Source: Candidatus Methylumidiphilus alinenensis (GTDB lineage Bacteria; Pseudomonadota; Gammaproteobacteria; Methylococcales; Methylococcaceae). Taken from it: a stretch of 60,947 bases of DNA. A model generated the notes under the pieces. The model searched no databases. It was given only the letters and a program-made list of their open reading frames with translations, and was not told where the DNA came from. The translations under genes and the position numbers were made by a program. The stretch covers positions 1 to 60,947 of the forward strand of contig QJPH01000383.1 of NCBI GenBank assembly GCA_003242955.1, in the 5' to 3' direction. Positions within the stretch are counted from its first letter, which is position 1; every line of letters starts with the position of its first letter. Shown piece after piece: positions 34,701 to 42,174 of the stretch.

Positions 34701-37066
34701 CGCCCCTGCAAAGCGGGGAAACCTTCTATGGCTACACGAGCTACAACAGCCAAGGGTTGATTATTGAAGAAGGGTCGGTCAATGCCGCATGGGATGACGG
34801 ATTTTTGCAAACCAAAGTCGATGATTTAAGTTTCCCCAGTGCCAGCGACGGGGCCAACGTAGCCCGCCGCTATACCTATGGAGGCAGCCGGATTGAGGAT
34901 TTGGGATTATTGACCGAAGTCGTGACGTACAACCCGGCACCGGCAGCCGATCCCGGCCTGGGCGACTGCACCATTACCGAAACCTGGCAGCACGATAGCT
35001 TGGGCAGGGTCATTACGGCGGGCATGGTGGTTGCGGGCGCAACCCCGGTGAACACCAGTGTGGCTTATCATTACGACACCCTGAGTGAAATCGTGCAGGT
35101 TGATTTGCCGGACGGCTGCCCGATACCCGGCATTGTTTACGGCTACAATGACCAAGGGCAAGCGGTCAAGATCGGCACCCCGGACAACGACAGCGCGTTT
35201 GCCCAGTACACTTGGACCGCCGACGGCCACTTGGCTACCGCCGTCCGAGGCGCACTGACGGAGGCGTGGGGTTACGATTCGTCCGGCAACATCCTCAAGC
35301 ATATCGTCAACGTGCAAGGAGAGACGGTGTTTGAGCAAGACTACACCTACACGGTCGATGCACAGATTGCCAGCCGCCAAAACACCTTTGGCTTCGACGG
35401 GCGCAGTGGAGGCAGTACCGTCAATTACAGCTATGACGGGCAGCAACGCTTCACCGCCGCGACCGACGGCAGTGAACCCGGCAACTGTGAAGCCGTCAGC
35501 CTCTACGACGCCAACGGCAACCTCTGGCAGGGGAGCGCGGGCGGTCAAGACTGGTCGGCAAGCTACAACCCAGGGACGGACCGGCTGCAAACGGCGACGA
35601 CAGCAGACGAATCGATTCAGGGCTTCCAATACCGCGACGACGGGCGGCCCAGCCAGTGGCGCGGGATGGCGATAGGCTACGACGAGGGTTTGGGCACCTT
35701 GGCGACGATTTCCTCAACCAGCGGCACGGTGCGTTATGCGCGAGGCTACAACAACCGCTGCCTGCTGCGGCAATCCGGCCAACAAATAACGCTGTCATTT
35801 TACGGTGCCGGGAATGTGCCGCTGATCGTCTGGAACAATGGTGTGGCGGAGATTGCAATCGTCGGTCCACAAGGCTTGGTCGCCGTGCAAGGCGAGGACG
35901 AGATTCGCCACCCGATTGCCGATCATCAGCAAACGGTGTGGGCGGTGGCCGACGGATCGGGCAATCTCACCGCTTGGTACAACTACCTGCCATTTGGCGC
36001 AATCACCAGTCAAGGCGGACCTGAAGCCGAGACTTGGCCGATCCGCTACATGGGCAAGGCCTGGGACGGGCAAGTTGGATTATATGATTTTGGGGCCAGG
36101 CCCTACGACCCGTTGCTGCGGCAATTCCTGCTGCCCGACGCGGCGCGGCAGTTTGCCAGCCCGTATGTGTTCCTAGGCAACGACCCGATCAACCAAACCG
36201 ACCCCAGCGGCAATATGTCAACGATAGGGCAGGTTTTCATGGACATTGCCATGGCCGTTGTGGCCATTGCGGGTGTCGTGTTGACTGTGGCAACTGCCGG
36301 TGCCGCCGCGCCTGTCGAGGGAGGCATTATTGCCGGGGAAGCCGGCGCGGTTGGCGGTGAAGTGGGGGCGGAAACCAGCCTGGAACTCGGCATACAAGCC
36401 GCCTCTGAGATCGACACCGAGGCCAGCGGCATGGCCGGTGCCAGGGCCGGCGTCGATCTCGGTGCTGAAGCTGCCGGGGAAAGTTTTTCGGCAAAAGCTT
36501 CTAAGGCTTTGGCTAAGAAATCAGTCAAGGCGGTCCTCAATGTGGCGGCGGGCGCACTGATCGCCGGCGGAACCAAAGGGCTGGGCAGCAGCATTAAAAA
36601 TCCCGGCCAATCTGCTGGCCAGGTTTTCAAAGCCTTCGGCATTGGTCTTGCCTCCGGTGCGGTGACGGGTCTGTTTTCCGTTGGCGGCGGAATGCTAACC
36701 AGTACGATTGAAAATAAGCTTGTTAAAGTCGTTGCCGGGGCAGCAGTCAAAATGGTTGCCGTTGATGCCGGCAAATTGACTGGCGATCTTTGCACAATGA
36801 CAGCTCCGACTGTAAAGGGGATGGTGATCAACTCGGTTTCAGGCCTTGCTTGGGGTGCGCTCAACACGGGCATGAACATCGCATATCCCCCCGACAGCTA
36901 CCCAAAAACCGCCTACATTACAGCCGCCGTCTCAGCCACCGCCAATGCGGTGCAAAAGACTGTTGGGACTGTATACCCGAATGGGAATGCGGTTTATCCT
37001 GTTGCGGCTTTAACCACGGGTTATCCTTGGTGGGGAAGTGTCAAGCAGAAGAGGCAAAATTCATAA
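28709..37066 (+). CDS. Giant RHS/YD-repeat protein, TcB/TcC toxin-like
   Basis: The protein has 2785 residues from ATG 28709, preceded by AGGAGA at 28697. Residues 20-110 resemble the SpvB/TcB opening (GVLKNSVNLFRGDVNYSQAL, TGVLGMGWNVSAPSITLDNG). About 510-860 hold seven repeats of a W-ending blade, a probable beta-propeller. About 1350-1480 and 1545-1725 look like jelly-roll and LamG-like domains. YD repeats run from about 1730. The RHS core lies near 2448-2500 (GLYDFGARPYDPLLRQFLLP, then NQTDPSG). The last 285 residues are Ala/Gly-rich and hydrophobic. In Tc toxins the RHS shell encloses the C-terminal toxin. No immunity gene follows. Confidence 0.85.
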   Translation: MSNSSKSQIPTIRSFQMDSSSAGVLKNSVNLFRGDVNYSQALFSMPGRMDNDGLEVDLSIQYQSNVNQQAFTWNRDQPTGVLGMGWNVSAPSITLDNGGSPTAGSAQYSISNSGCSGQLVREPQTPFLFSMSADLAGELKDGQIIPAAIVGQFAQFGLPLSANAVVQGSASPWLVNDDALEQQFKLLAENGVLNAYDGGESYQPASYSFWKLIYYPQYERWAVTDNNGRVLSYGGGVGSTAQAYHTSAGNSIEWAVGWADGNGLLNWLGNSANPQGQRQYASAWHLHKIVSRFGESVSFAYNEFARDGSGLLPVEQLVGVGGKPYTKACHLTSITDVFGRKAVFNYLDKLWSNATDGSPREYADPHKSVPDNIPNGFQDCYQTRYLDGIDVFYTDDTRLFSVQFVYEPSPGNGAASAVANVAGSSGDICKRLLTGMQLINAAGESLPGFNYDYHLDTTASTNLGALNTITYPSGGTVSYAYTPNSLDICQRTATLTPPAPLGPGSIPRVWFGPNYSVVTWYNPATAQLSMQILSWNGQWVAWQAEPGNVLLVDGKSVSGIDLTTLDVQATENFVAISYNTENNANLQLFRLDPARPGQWVAASIAGLGAGGCNAPLKAWPLANGILTVTAGQNFVLAAQMNTNIGNYGSGSADVFTWDWPSQGWSHASQTNPTYTWFIAQSEYIVSVNMQGLVTLSYLDPVGKWHEKCSTVTLNLSLNDFESLSVVGDVSMVAVANLLAGNPGYGSYSYDIYLIQWNQDYQFSAPSKHSFTDYFDSNYPTSWIPSIISNSLVAVACNLIRFDGQSWQENTTLQPWNFSYVQGCQQRYAYGPDYAALIFINTSGNGNAYVLGYDAAGSDWTAQPATLDLAQDATSYQDTANWPGTSADYLVLGTQIYFRGTATDWGKAVSQGTSKLGDIQTLVNQAEGQTNRYQLNSESLINEGPNFLAFALYDAQDGTQGQAAVLVLQNGGVYGAAQVLGGERMWTNAENDAGGSGLAPGGSSAFAAYIDTANDFDSATTVYLHRYAGNAIQGNISDWPVSRISIDDALYESSTTDYVQDTATAACDPTGMVVKYYQTTVYPGGSAGNPVNGSVACQYLNGNAIVTGDNYYNMLDGLLYQVTSLDADGKLAARLTNSWQAYTRKAGSPTDASAAPVNLFGAYVLQTGKSTLLDGVASQQSTSYLQDGFAYPFNGQTVAVTTQSTTVAGQTDTMVQTAMYACQVNAPSLALNDLTTVVQQTTTLNGVTVNASANTLALWPSLWGEGVVVPAQEASFTWTGGGNSFPFGNYVPGQSPANWQCGGRTQDYAPNGVPLQQTDGAGIPSAAIYAMDLGLPIANFTGAALAECAWAGFQTYEDDSGWTLTNTRVCTDNACLGTQSLCLPAAAGSSLSTSVAPAANRTSYLLAYRYLTATGYEPQGAGFAIQAGGQTTQSGFTDTAGAWVYAATQIALPEGTASVAVEAANPGNGDVLLDSVLLMPLETTLAIQSWQADSRLLRASMIANGGISRVLYDRCSRPLGLVGPDSQVQELGILFASRQGSIDGSYDNTSPNAELSVQMAEGGSAETFIDGSAWQSRWQPDDGSLWTASAGRLVKSSSTADTLVWQGAANAGATTAFVVEMQPQANLSSPVSIQFGGGQTIRYTPNQGWSWTDGAGNPLQSPLASPPAMAGLWLLVLGDGITVFYGDGQLLFCQNNTAQGSQGFSFNTGSNPLAIHNLVAANSPRLSCFYTDGAARQRQVHELSGADSLVTEMVYDALDRQIAGTRVAPGSFGTGATIPTLQYRDTFLNVPAFFNALTNTCEMSGDIADYYAGQNEGLVYRSNDQSYPYFGCRYFTTPGKRIVESGLPGLTLSIHDVDSTTAAQRQTLRTDYGASSSTDHLPAAEFYTQTFTMPSGLQSRMFIDKTQALSAVTTMDGQCNALGQTQVSQVYDDAEGSAATTLSMRLPNAFTNTPQSNPSAFVRVATINPAGQVSSYADPDTGTTNVLYNGQGQIRFVQTPLQSGETFYGYTSYNSQGLIIEEGSVNAAWDDGFLQTKVDDLSFPSASDGANVARRYTYGGSRIEDLGLLTEVVTYNPAPAADPGLGDCTITETWQHDSLGRVITAGMVVAGATPVNTSVAYHYDTLSEIVQVDLPDGCPIPGIVYGYNDQGQAVKIGTPDNDSAFAQYTWTADGHLATAVRGALTEAWGYDSSGNILKHIVNVQGETVFEQDYTYTVDAQIASRQNTFGFDGRSGGSTVNYSYDGQQRFTAATDGSEPGNCEAVSLYDANGNLWQGSAGGQDWSASYNPGTDRLQTATTADESIQGFQYRDDGRPSQWRGMAIGYDEGLGTLATISSTSGTVRYARGYNNRCLLRQSGQQITLSFYGAGNVPLIVWNNGVAEIAIVGPQGLVAVQGEDEIRHPIADHQQTVWAVADGSGNLTAWYNYLPFGAITSQGGPEAETWPIRYMGKAWDGQVGLYDFGARPYDPLLRQFLLPDAARQFASPYVFLGNDPINQTDPSGNMSTIGQVFMDIAMAVVAIAGVVLTVATAGAAAPVEGGIIAGEAGAVGGEVGAETSLELGIQAASEIDTEASGMAGARAGVDLGAEAAGESFSAKASKALAKKSVKAVLNVAAGALIAGGTKGLGSSIKNPGQSAGQVFKAFGIGLASGAVTGLFSVGGGMLTSTIENKLVKVVAGAAVKMVAVDAGKLTGDLCTMTAPTVKGMVINSVSGLAWGALNTGMNIAYPPDSYPKTAYITAAVSATANAVQKTVGTVYPNGNAVYPVAALTTGYPWWGSVKQKRQNS

Positions 37067-37100
37067 TCAACCATTAAAAGCTTGGAGGCCAGCATCGCAG

Positions 37101-37265
37101 CAGCAATTCTCATTTTAGTAAAGATTAATAAGGGCGGGTTTGGAACCCGCCCCTACGCAGGAAATATAATTGACAATTATCAATGCATTATAAACGGGAT
37201 GCGGGATGTCGATTCGTAGGGGCGGGTTCCAAACCCGCCCTTTTTGTTCAAAATGAGAATTGCTG
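37101..37265. mobile_element. 165-bp element with AGCAATTCTCATTTT ends (family E)
   Basis: CAGCAATTCTCATTTT (37101) and AAAATGAGAATTGCTG (to 37265) are perfect inverted repeats. Inside, GGGCGGGTTTGGAACCCGCCC at about 37131 and its partner GGGCGGGTTCCAAACCCGCC near 37220 form a large cruciform. The same ends occur at 40368-40464 and 41233-41438. It separates the RHS gene from the response regulator and may terminate both. Confidence 0.75.
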
Positions 37266-37301
37266 ATGACAAATGGCCGCCATAGGATTATAAAAGACAC
37301 C

Positions 37302-38024
37302 ATGGAAACACAATCGCACATACTTGTCGTCGATGACGATCGGGAAATTCGGGCCTTGGTGGGCGAATATCTCAAGAAAAATGGCTACCGCGTAAGTCTC
37401 GCCGCCGACGGAAAGCAAATGCTCACTGTGCTGGAAGAGAGCCGCATCCATCTGGTCGTGCTTGACCTCATGTTGCCCGGAAAAGACGGATTAAGCCTGT
37501 GCCGGGATTTGCGCACTCGATCCAGCCTGCCAGTACTCATGCTCACGGCAAAAAGCGACCCCTTCGACCGGGTAGTCGGTTTGGAAATGGGGGCGGACGA
37601 TTATCTAGTCAAGCCCTTCGAACCACGCGAATTGTTAGCGCGAATCCGCAGTGTCTTGCGGCGGACGCAAGCGTTGCCGACCCATCTCGAGCCTCAACCC
37701 CCCCATCGTTATCACTTCGCCGGTTGGATTCTCGATGTTGGCGCACATCAGCTCATTTCACCACAGGCCGTTGTGGTCACTTTATCTGGAGCCGAATACC
37801 GTCTACTTCAAGTCTTTCTGACACACCCTAACCGGGTATTGACGCGGGATCAATTAATGGACCTGCTGCAAGGACGGGATGCCGATCATTTTGACCGGTC
37901 AATAGACTTGAGGGTTAGCCGCTTGCGGCAGAAATTAGGTGACGATGCGCGATCGCCCGTTCTTATCAAAACCTTGCGAAATGAGGGATACATTCTCGTG
38001 GCGACCGTTGAGTCGGAGCCTTAA
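37302..38024 (+). CDS. OmpR-family response regulator
   Basis: The protein has 240 residues from ATG 37302 (METQSHILVVDDDREIRALV). The receiver has the acidic pair DDD, the phospho-Asp in VVLDLMLPGKDGLSL, the Thr in LMLTAKSD and the Lys in YLVKPF. A winged-helix Trans_reg_C domain follows (VVTLSGAEYRLLQVFLTHPN, then SIDLRVSRLRQKLGDD). It should bind DNA once phosphorylated by the kinase encoded 4 bp downstream. An upstream ATG at 37266 is possible but adds residues from the family-E element. Regulated genes are unknown. Confidence 0.92.
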   Translation: METQSHILVVDDDREIRALVGEYLKKNGYRVSLAADGKQMLTVLEESRIHLVVLDLMLPGKDGLSLCRDLRTRSSLPVLMLTAKSDPFDRVVGLEMGADDYLVKPFEPRELLARIRSVLRRTQALPTHLEPQPPHRYHFAGWILDVGAHQLISPQAVVVTLSGAEYRLLQVFLTHPNRVLTRDQLMDLLQGRDADHFDRSIDLRVSRLRQKLGDDARSPVLIKTLRNEGYILVATVESEP

Positions 38025-38028
38025 GGTG

Positions 38029-39366
38029 ATGCGCTGGCTTCCCCAGTCGCTCTCCATCCGCTTGTTTCTTATCGTCCTAATCGGACTTGTATTTGCGATC
38101 ACGCTGACTAGTCACCTTCACCATCGTGACCGGACAAAAATGTTCGGAGAATATCGCGCACACTCGGCCATTGACCACATAGCCGATACCGTCCTCCTGT
38201 TGGCAACACTATCTCCTTCCACCCGGGTTTCTGCCACCGCCGCATTGCCGGATGACGAATGGCTTGTACAATTCGATACGCTTGCCGGACCCATCTCGGG
38301 CGAAGCAGCCTTGGTTTTTTCTAAGTCCCTCAATGAACGCCTAGGCAACACAGTGCAAGTGGACGAAGCCTGGCTTTGCTTTGAGGACCGGGCAAGCTGC
38401 CCCTATTCCGCCGTAGTTCGAGTCCGATTCAAAGAGGGGCAGGCGTTATGGATAGGATATCGGTCGCCAAATCAAGAACGACAGCCGCAAAAGCGTGAGG
38501 GGGTAGGCTTGCAAGGCCGCATAGCCATCTTCATCGGCATCATGTCGGTTGTTGCATGGCTTGTCATCCGGCTTGCGCTCCGGCCATTGCGAAACTTAGC
38601 CCAAGCTGTGGAAGATTTTGGGCGTGATATCGCTCACCCCCCCATGGAAGAGTCAGGGCCCATCGAGGTTCGTAGGGCTGCACGGGCCTTCAACGCCATG
38701 CAGAAGCAAATCCGCGGTTATATGGCAGAGAGAATGCAAATCTTAACATCAGTGACCCATGACCTGAAAACCCCACTGACGCGAATGCGGTTGCGCCTTG
38801 AAAAATGCAGCGATGAAACGCCCAAGGACAGGCTACGGGCAGATATTGACGCTATGCAGTCCCTAGTGGAAGAAGGGCTGGAACTCGCCCGCAGCCTTGA
38901 TACCACAGAATCCATGCAAGCGGTCGATCTCGACGCACTATTACAAAGCCTGTGTGATGACGCAGCCGAAGCAGGGCTGGATGTCACCTACCAAGAAACA
39001 ACCGAATCCGGCATCATCGTCATGGGGCGGCCAAACAGAATGGTCCGAGTGTTTGAAAACATCATTGACAATGCCGTCAAATATGGTCATTACGCCCGTG
39101 TCAGCTTGGAGCAACAAGGCAAGATGGCCTTGGTCAAAATCCGCGATGGCGGCCCCGGTATTCCAGATGAATCGCTTAAAGAAGTACTCAGTCCTTTTGT
39201 TCGCTTGGATGCTTCCCGTTCCCGCGACACCGGGGGCACCGGCCTAGGGCTGGCCATTGCCGTCAATCTGTTGAAAGTCCAGCAAGGTAGCCTTGAACTT
39301 CGCAACCATCCCCAAGGTGGGCTTGAAGTGGGTGTGCAATTGCCGATTACAGCCATGCCTAAATAG
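38029..39366 (+). CDS. Sensor histidine kinase (EnvZ/OmpR-type partner)
   Basis: The protein has 445 residues. The first helix is IRLFLIVLIGLVFAITLTSH, followed by a periplasmic domain of about 125 residues with a Cys pair (LCFEDRASC). The second helix is IAIFIGIMSVVAWLVIRLAL, then HAMP, the H-box (SVTHDLKTPLTRMRLRLE), the N-box (NIIDNAVKYG), and G-boxes (DGGPGIPD, GGTGLGLAIAV). All phosphotransfer motifs are intact. The start is ATG 38029, or GTG 38026 just before it, 1-4 bp after the regulator stop. The stimulus is unknown. Confidence 0.92.
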   Translation: MRWLPQSLSIRLFLIVLIGLVFAITLTSHLHHRDRTKMFGEYRAHSAIDHIADTVLLLATLSPSTRVSATAALPDDEWLVQFDTLAGPISGEAALVFSKSLNERLGNTVQVDEAWLCFEDRASCPYSAVVRVRFKEGQALWIGYRSPNQERQPQKREGVGLQGRIAIFIGIMSVVAWLVIRLALRPLRNLAQAVEDFGRDIAHPPMEESGPIEVRRAARAFNAMQKQIRGYMAERMQILTSVTHDLKTPLTRMRLRLEKCSDETPKDRLRADIDAMQSLVEEGLELARSLDTTESMQAVDLDALLQSLCDDAAEAGLDVTYQETTESGIIVMGRPNRMVRVFENIIDNAVKYGHYARVSLEQQGKMALVKIRDGGPGIPDESLKEVLSPFVRLDASRSRDTGGTGLGLAIAVNLLKVQQGSLELRNHPQGGLEVGVQLPITAMPK

Positions 39367-39488
39367 TGTTCCTCCGGTTTATCCACATTTTCTGTGGACA
39401 GAGCCTTGTAAAAATAGTCTAATTTTTTGTTTATAATATAATTTATCAATCTGGCTAAATTTTAGTCAATATCAACCTGTGACTAAAA

Positions 39489-40338
39489 ATGAACCGATTT
39501 GCTTTGTATTGCCTAGCCTGCCTGATGTCGCTGGCAGCCGCTTGTTCCTCCTGGACGCACCATGGCAACGTGGACCGGGATGGCGTTGGCGGGTGAAAAA
39601 ACCGGTCTGACCCTGCCCGGACCGTTGCCAGTGTTCAAATCGGCGGTCTTCATCAGCGCACACGCCGACCCCGAAGTGGAACAATTGAGCGATCATTATG
39701 CGGGTATTCGCATGCCGCTCTTGCTTATCGGCAGCAAGAAGGATCACGATCCAGCGAAAATATCCACGCCGACATCAAGAAAACTGATCTGGAACGGTTT
39801 GCCTTCCGGCGAAAAGCACCTGCTGTTGTTCGATAGCGCGAATCATCGCTTGCTGTCAGGCACCATGAAAGACAACTATCATTGGTCCGAGGTCATTGAA
39901 CCCGATACCCATGAACGCAGAAAGAAAGGAACCGGCGGCGACGGCAAGAATGGGGCGAGCTCGAATTTAGGGAACGGTTTTCTTGACGCTTTGAAAACAC
40001 AACTCGGCATGGGGCAAACCCCCGGCGCACTCTCCGCTTTTGGCGACCCGTCATCAGGTGGCGGAATGGGAGGCGGTGGAATGGGTGGTGGAGGTGGCAG
40101 AGGTAGGCAGTCGAACACTAGCAGCGACAGCGGCAGCAAATACAAAAGCCCAGACGAGGCAATTTCCCAGGAAGAGGTCACGCTGCAAACCAACGCGGCC
40201 CGGCAAATGGCCATCATCGTCAATGTAACGACGGCCTTTCTCGACATGACATTGAAAGACTCCAAGGAGGCCCGTGCATGGTTATCCACCGACAGCCCCG
40301 CATGGCTTAAAGACTATGCAAAATGGCAGCAAAAATAG
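39489..40338 (+). pseudogene. Alpha/beta-hydrolase lipoprotein with internal deletion
   Basis: A lipoprotein signal starts at ATG 39489 (MNRFALYCLACLMSLAAAC) but its frame stops at TGA 39594-39596. From about 39560 another frame carries the C-terminal half of an alpha/beta hydrolase: TGMALAGEKTG, then FISAHADPE, LLLIGSKKDHDP (the acid-residue loop) and FDSANHRLL (the catalytic His). A Gly-rich linker and an Ala-rich tail end at 40338. The nucleophile region is missing. A deletion with frame change best explains this, so the product is probably inactive. Confidence 0.72.
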
Positions 40339-40367
40339 TCCTGACAGCCACAATGCTGTTTATTTAC

Positions 40368-40464
40368 CAGCAATTCTCATTTTTGGCTAGAGCGTCGTCA
40401 TTCCGGCAATCCCTGCCGGAATGACGGGCTACGGCATCGCTTCGGTTCAAAATGAGAATTGCTG
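40368..40464. mobile_element. 97-bp family-E element
   Basis: CAGCAATTCTCATTTT at 40368 and AAAATGAGAATTGCTG ending 40464 are perfect inverted ends around a GTCATTCCGGCA...TGCCGGAATGAC stem. It is closely related to 37101-37265 and 41233-41438. It opens a 578-bp gene-free stretch of repeats. Confidence 0.75.
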
Positions 40465-40650
40465 TTTTTTTGAGATACAATGTATCTCATTAACCGATGT
40501 TACACGCGTTGGTTGGCAGCAATTCACACTAGGCATAAACCGTGGGGACAAGGATGCTCCGAATGCATCCAGCGTCCAAGCTACTTGGAGTTTTTCGAAG
40601 GGGATGGCAAGCCTCAGTTTACGACGTGCCTTGTAGATTTAGCTTTGCTC

Positions 40651-40762
40651 TTAACGTTGCGTCGTTGCGTGAGACAAAAAATCTTTGCCCATTGAATGAC
40701 TTGTCGCATTGCGAGAAAGGCAAAAGAATGCCTCACGCAACGGCGCAACGACGCAACGTAAA
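40651..40762. repeat. Long palindrome with GTTGCGTCGTTGCG arms
   Basis: ACGTTGCGTCGTTGCG (about 40654) pairs with CGCAACGACGCAACGT (to 40760), and inner sequence also pairs in part. It lies between the family-E element and the orphan antitoxin gene. No coding frame here looks real. It may form a stable RNA hairpin. Confidence 0.5.
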
Positions 40763-40916
40763 AGCGCAAGTGACGGGTGATATGGCAATGGGCAGATTGG
40801 CGGCACTGACCGGCTTTTTCCGCTCGCCGTCGCTCCCTTTGACGGCAAGGGCGCAATAGCACACCGAACGATTGCACATTATCGCGCATTAGTCATTAAT
40901 ATATGAGGTGTCTGCA

Positions 40917-41177
40917 ATGACAACAACGATGGTTCACGTCCGGGTTGATGGACAGGTGAAGGCACAAGCTGCGGAAACGTTGGCGACTATGGGACTTTCG
41001 GTTTCTGATGCGGTAAGGATGATGCTGGTACGGGTCGCCTCTGACAAGGCAATGCCGTTCGATATCAATATGCCGAATGCCGAAACCATTTCGGCGATGA
41101 GAGAGCTTGATGAAGGCCGTGGAAAAAGCTTCAATAGCATAGAGGCCTTGATGGCTGATTTGAATGCGGACGATTGA
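40917..41177 (+). CDS. RelB/DinJ family antitoxin, no toxin partner visible
   Basis: The protein has 86 residues from ATG 40917 with GAGG at 40905. The N-terminal ribbon-helix-helix (TTMVHVRVDGQVKAQAAETL, then MGLSVSDAVRMMLVRVASDK) and the tail (AMRELDEGRGKSF) are typical of RelB/DinJ antitoxins. The usual RelE/YafQ toxin gene should follow directly. Instead the next 560 bp hold a family-E element and non-coding sequence. The toxin may have been deleted. The antitoxin could still repress its own promoter. Confidence 0.82.
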   Translation: MTTTMVHVRVDGQVKAQAAETLATMGLSVSDAVRMMLVRVASDKAMPFDINMPNAETISAMRELDEGRGKSFNSIEALMADLNADD

Positions 41178-41224
41178 ACGGTCATCCGCATTTAAACGGG
41201 ATTTTAATTTGTTGCTAATTTATC

Positions 41225-41446
41225 GTAAACTAGGCAAATATTCTCATTTTGAGCCAAAACGATGATTGTAGCCCGTCATTCCGGCAGGGATTGCCGGTAG
41301 AACACAGGAATGTGAAACTGTGGGCTAGCAAATCACCTGAATCAAACGCTTGTGCGAACGGTGAGTTACCATCCATGGCTTCTGGATTCCGGCAATCCCT
41401 GCCGGAATGACGGCGATCTAGCCAAAATTAGAATTGCTGTAAACTA
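41225..41446. mobile_element. Family-E element with 8-bp target duplication GTAAACTA
   Basis: Direct copies GTAAACTA at 41225-41232 and 41439-41446 flank an element with ends AATATTCTCATTTT and AAAATTAGAATTGCT. The core carries GTCATTCCGGCAGG...CCTGCCGGAATGAC arms. The duplication establishes that the family transposes and makes 8-bp repeats. It lies where a RelE-type toxin gene would be expected. Confidence 0.72.
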
Positions 41447-41627
41447 AGCGCGGACATTTTGAAGCTTGCCCGTCTTGGCTCGCATAGCGAGTTATTCGGG
41501 TAGGGCAGATTCACCAGCGCACTTAGTAGCGACGGATGTCTTTGGGTGTTTTTATCGTTTTGTCCAGTGTTCAGGTGTTGGGAAGTCGCTGGAAGCCGCC
41601 AAAATCAAGGGGTGGGCTTTCATAAAC

Positions 41628-41652
41628 TAGACAAAATGGTTCATTTTGTCTA
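41628..41652. repeat. Perfect TAGACAAAATG hairpin at the left of the AT-rich islet
   Basis: TAGACAAAATG (41628-41638) and CATTTTGTCTA (41642-41652) form an 11-bp stem with a 3-base loop. A related hairpin, ACTAGACA...TGTCTAGT, lies at 42805-42833, so the two flank the AT-rich gene pair. The core also occurs in the hairpin at 1281. Confidence 0.6.
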
Positions 41653-41744
41653 ACCTTATGGTAGATTGATTGCCACTCCTGTGTCGGAATTTGTGGTTTT
41701 GTACGAAATTTTCCTAAAAAAAACAAATATAAGCCAGAGAAACA

Positions 41745-42173
41745 ATGTCAAATTTGGACAAGGATAAAGTTTTTAAACTAAAACTGGCCGAGATAGATGC
41801 TTCTGCCGAAAAATTTGATATTGTATTTTCTTTCTTAAAGCATATCGTATCAGTTATTGGTTTTATTGCAGCCATATATTTTATATTTTCTGGTCTCAGA
41901 CCAATCTTTGAGGCAAACCCAAGTTCAATATCTGCGATGGCTGGCTTTGTTGAGAAGTTTAATTTTTCAAATATCTTTGGGTATATATTATCTGCTTTTT
42001 TTGGTACTGGTTGGGCTATTGAGCGCACAGGAAAGAAAAGAATAACATCTAAAAAAGCAGAACTTCAAAATGAAGTTGAAAAAAACGATACATATCGTTC
42101 ATCTAGCGGCTTAACAAAATCTGGAAATACACCTGCCGCGATAACCGTTACAGGCAAAAAGCGGAGAACTTGA
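41745..42173 (+). CDS. Small two-helix membrane protein, unknown, AT-rich
   Basis: The protein has 142 residues: a charged N-terminus, a helix IVSVIGFIAAIYFIFSGLRP, a second segment near 78-92 (IFGYILSAFFGTGWAIE), and a basic C-terminal tail ending TGKKRRT. It is not recognised. Base composition is strongly AT-rich against its surroundings, which suggests transfer from a phage, plasmid or defence islet. It is followed after one base by the next gene, so the two probably work together. Confidence 0.6.
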   Translation: MSNLDKDKVFKLKLAEIDASAEKFDIVFSFLKHIVSVIGFIAAIYFIFSGLRPIFEANPSSISAMAGFVEKFNFSNIFGYILSAFFGTGWAIERTGKKRITSKKAELQNEVEKNDTYRSSSGLTKSGNTPAAITVTGKKRRT

Positions 42174-42174
42174 C

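Noticed and set aside
28709-37066. Calling the RHS protein a T6SS effector
   Set aside because: There is no PAAR or VgrG domain, no T6SS gene and no downstream immunity gene. The N-terminus is SpvB/TcB-like instead.
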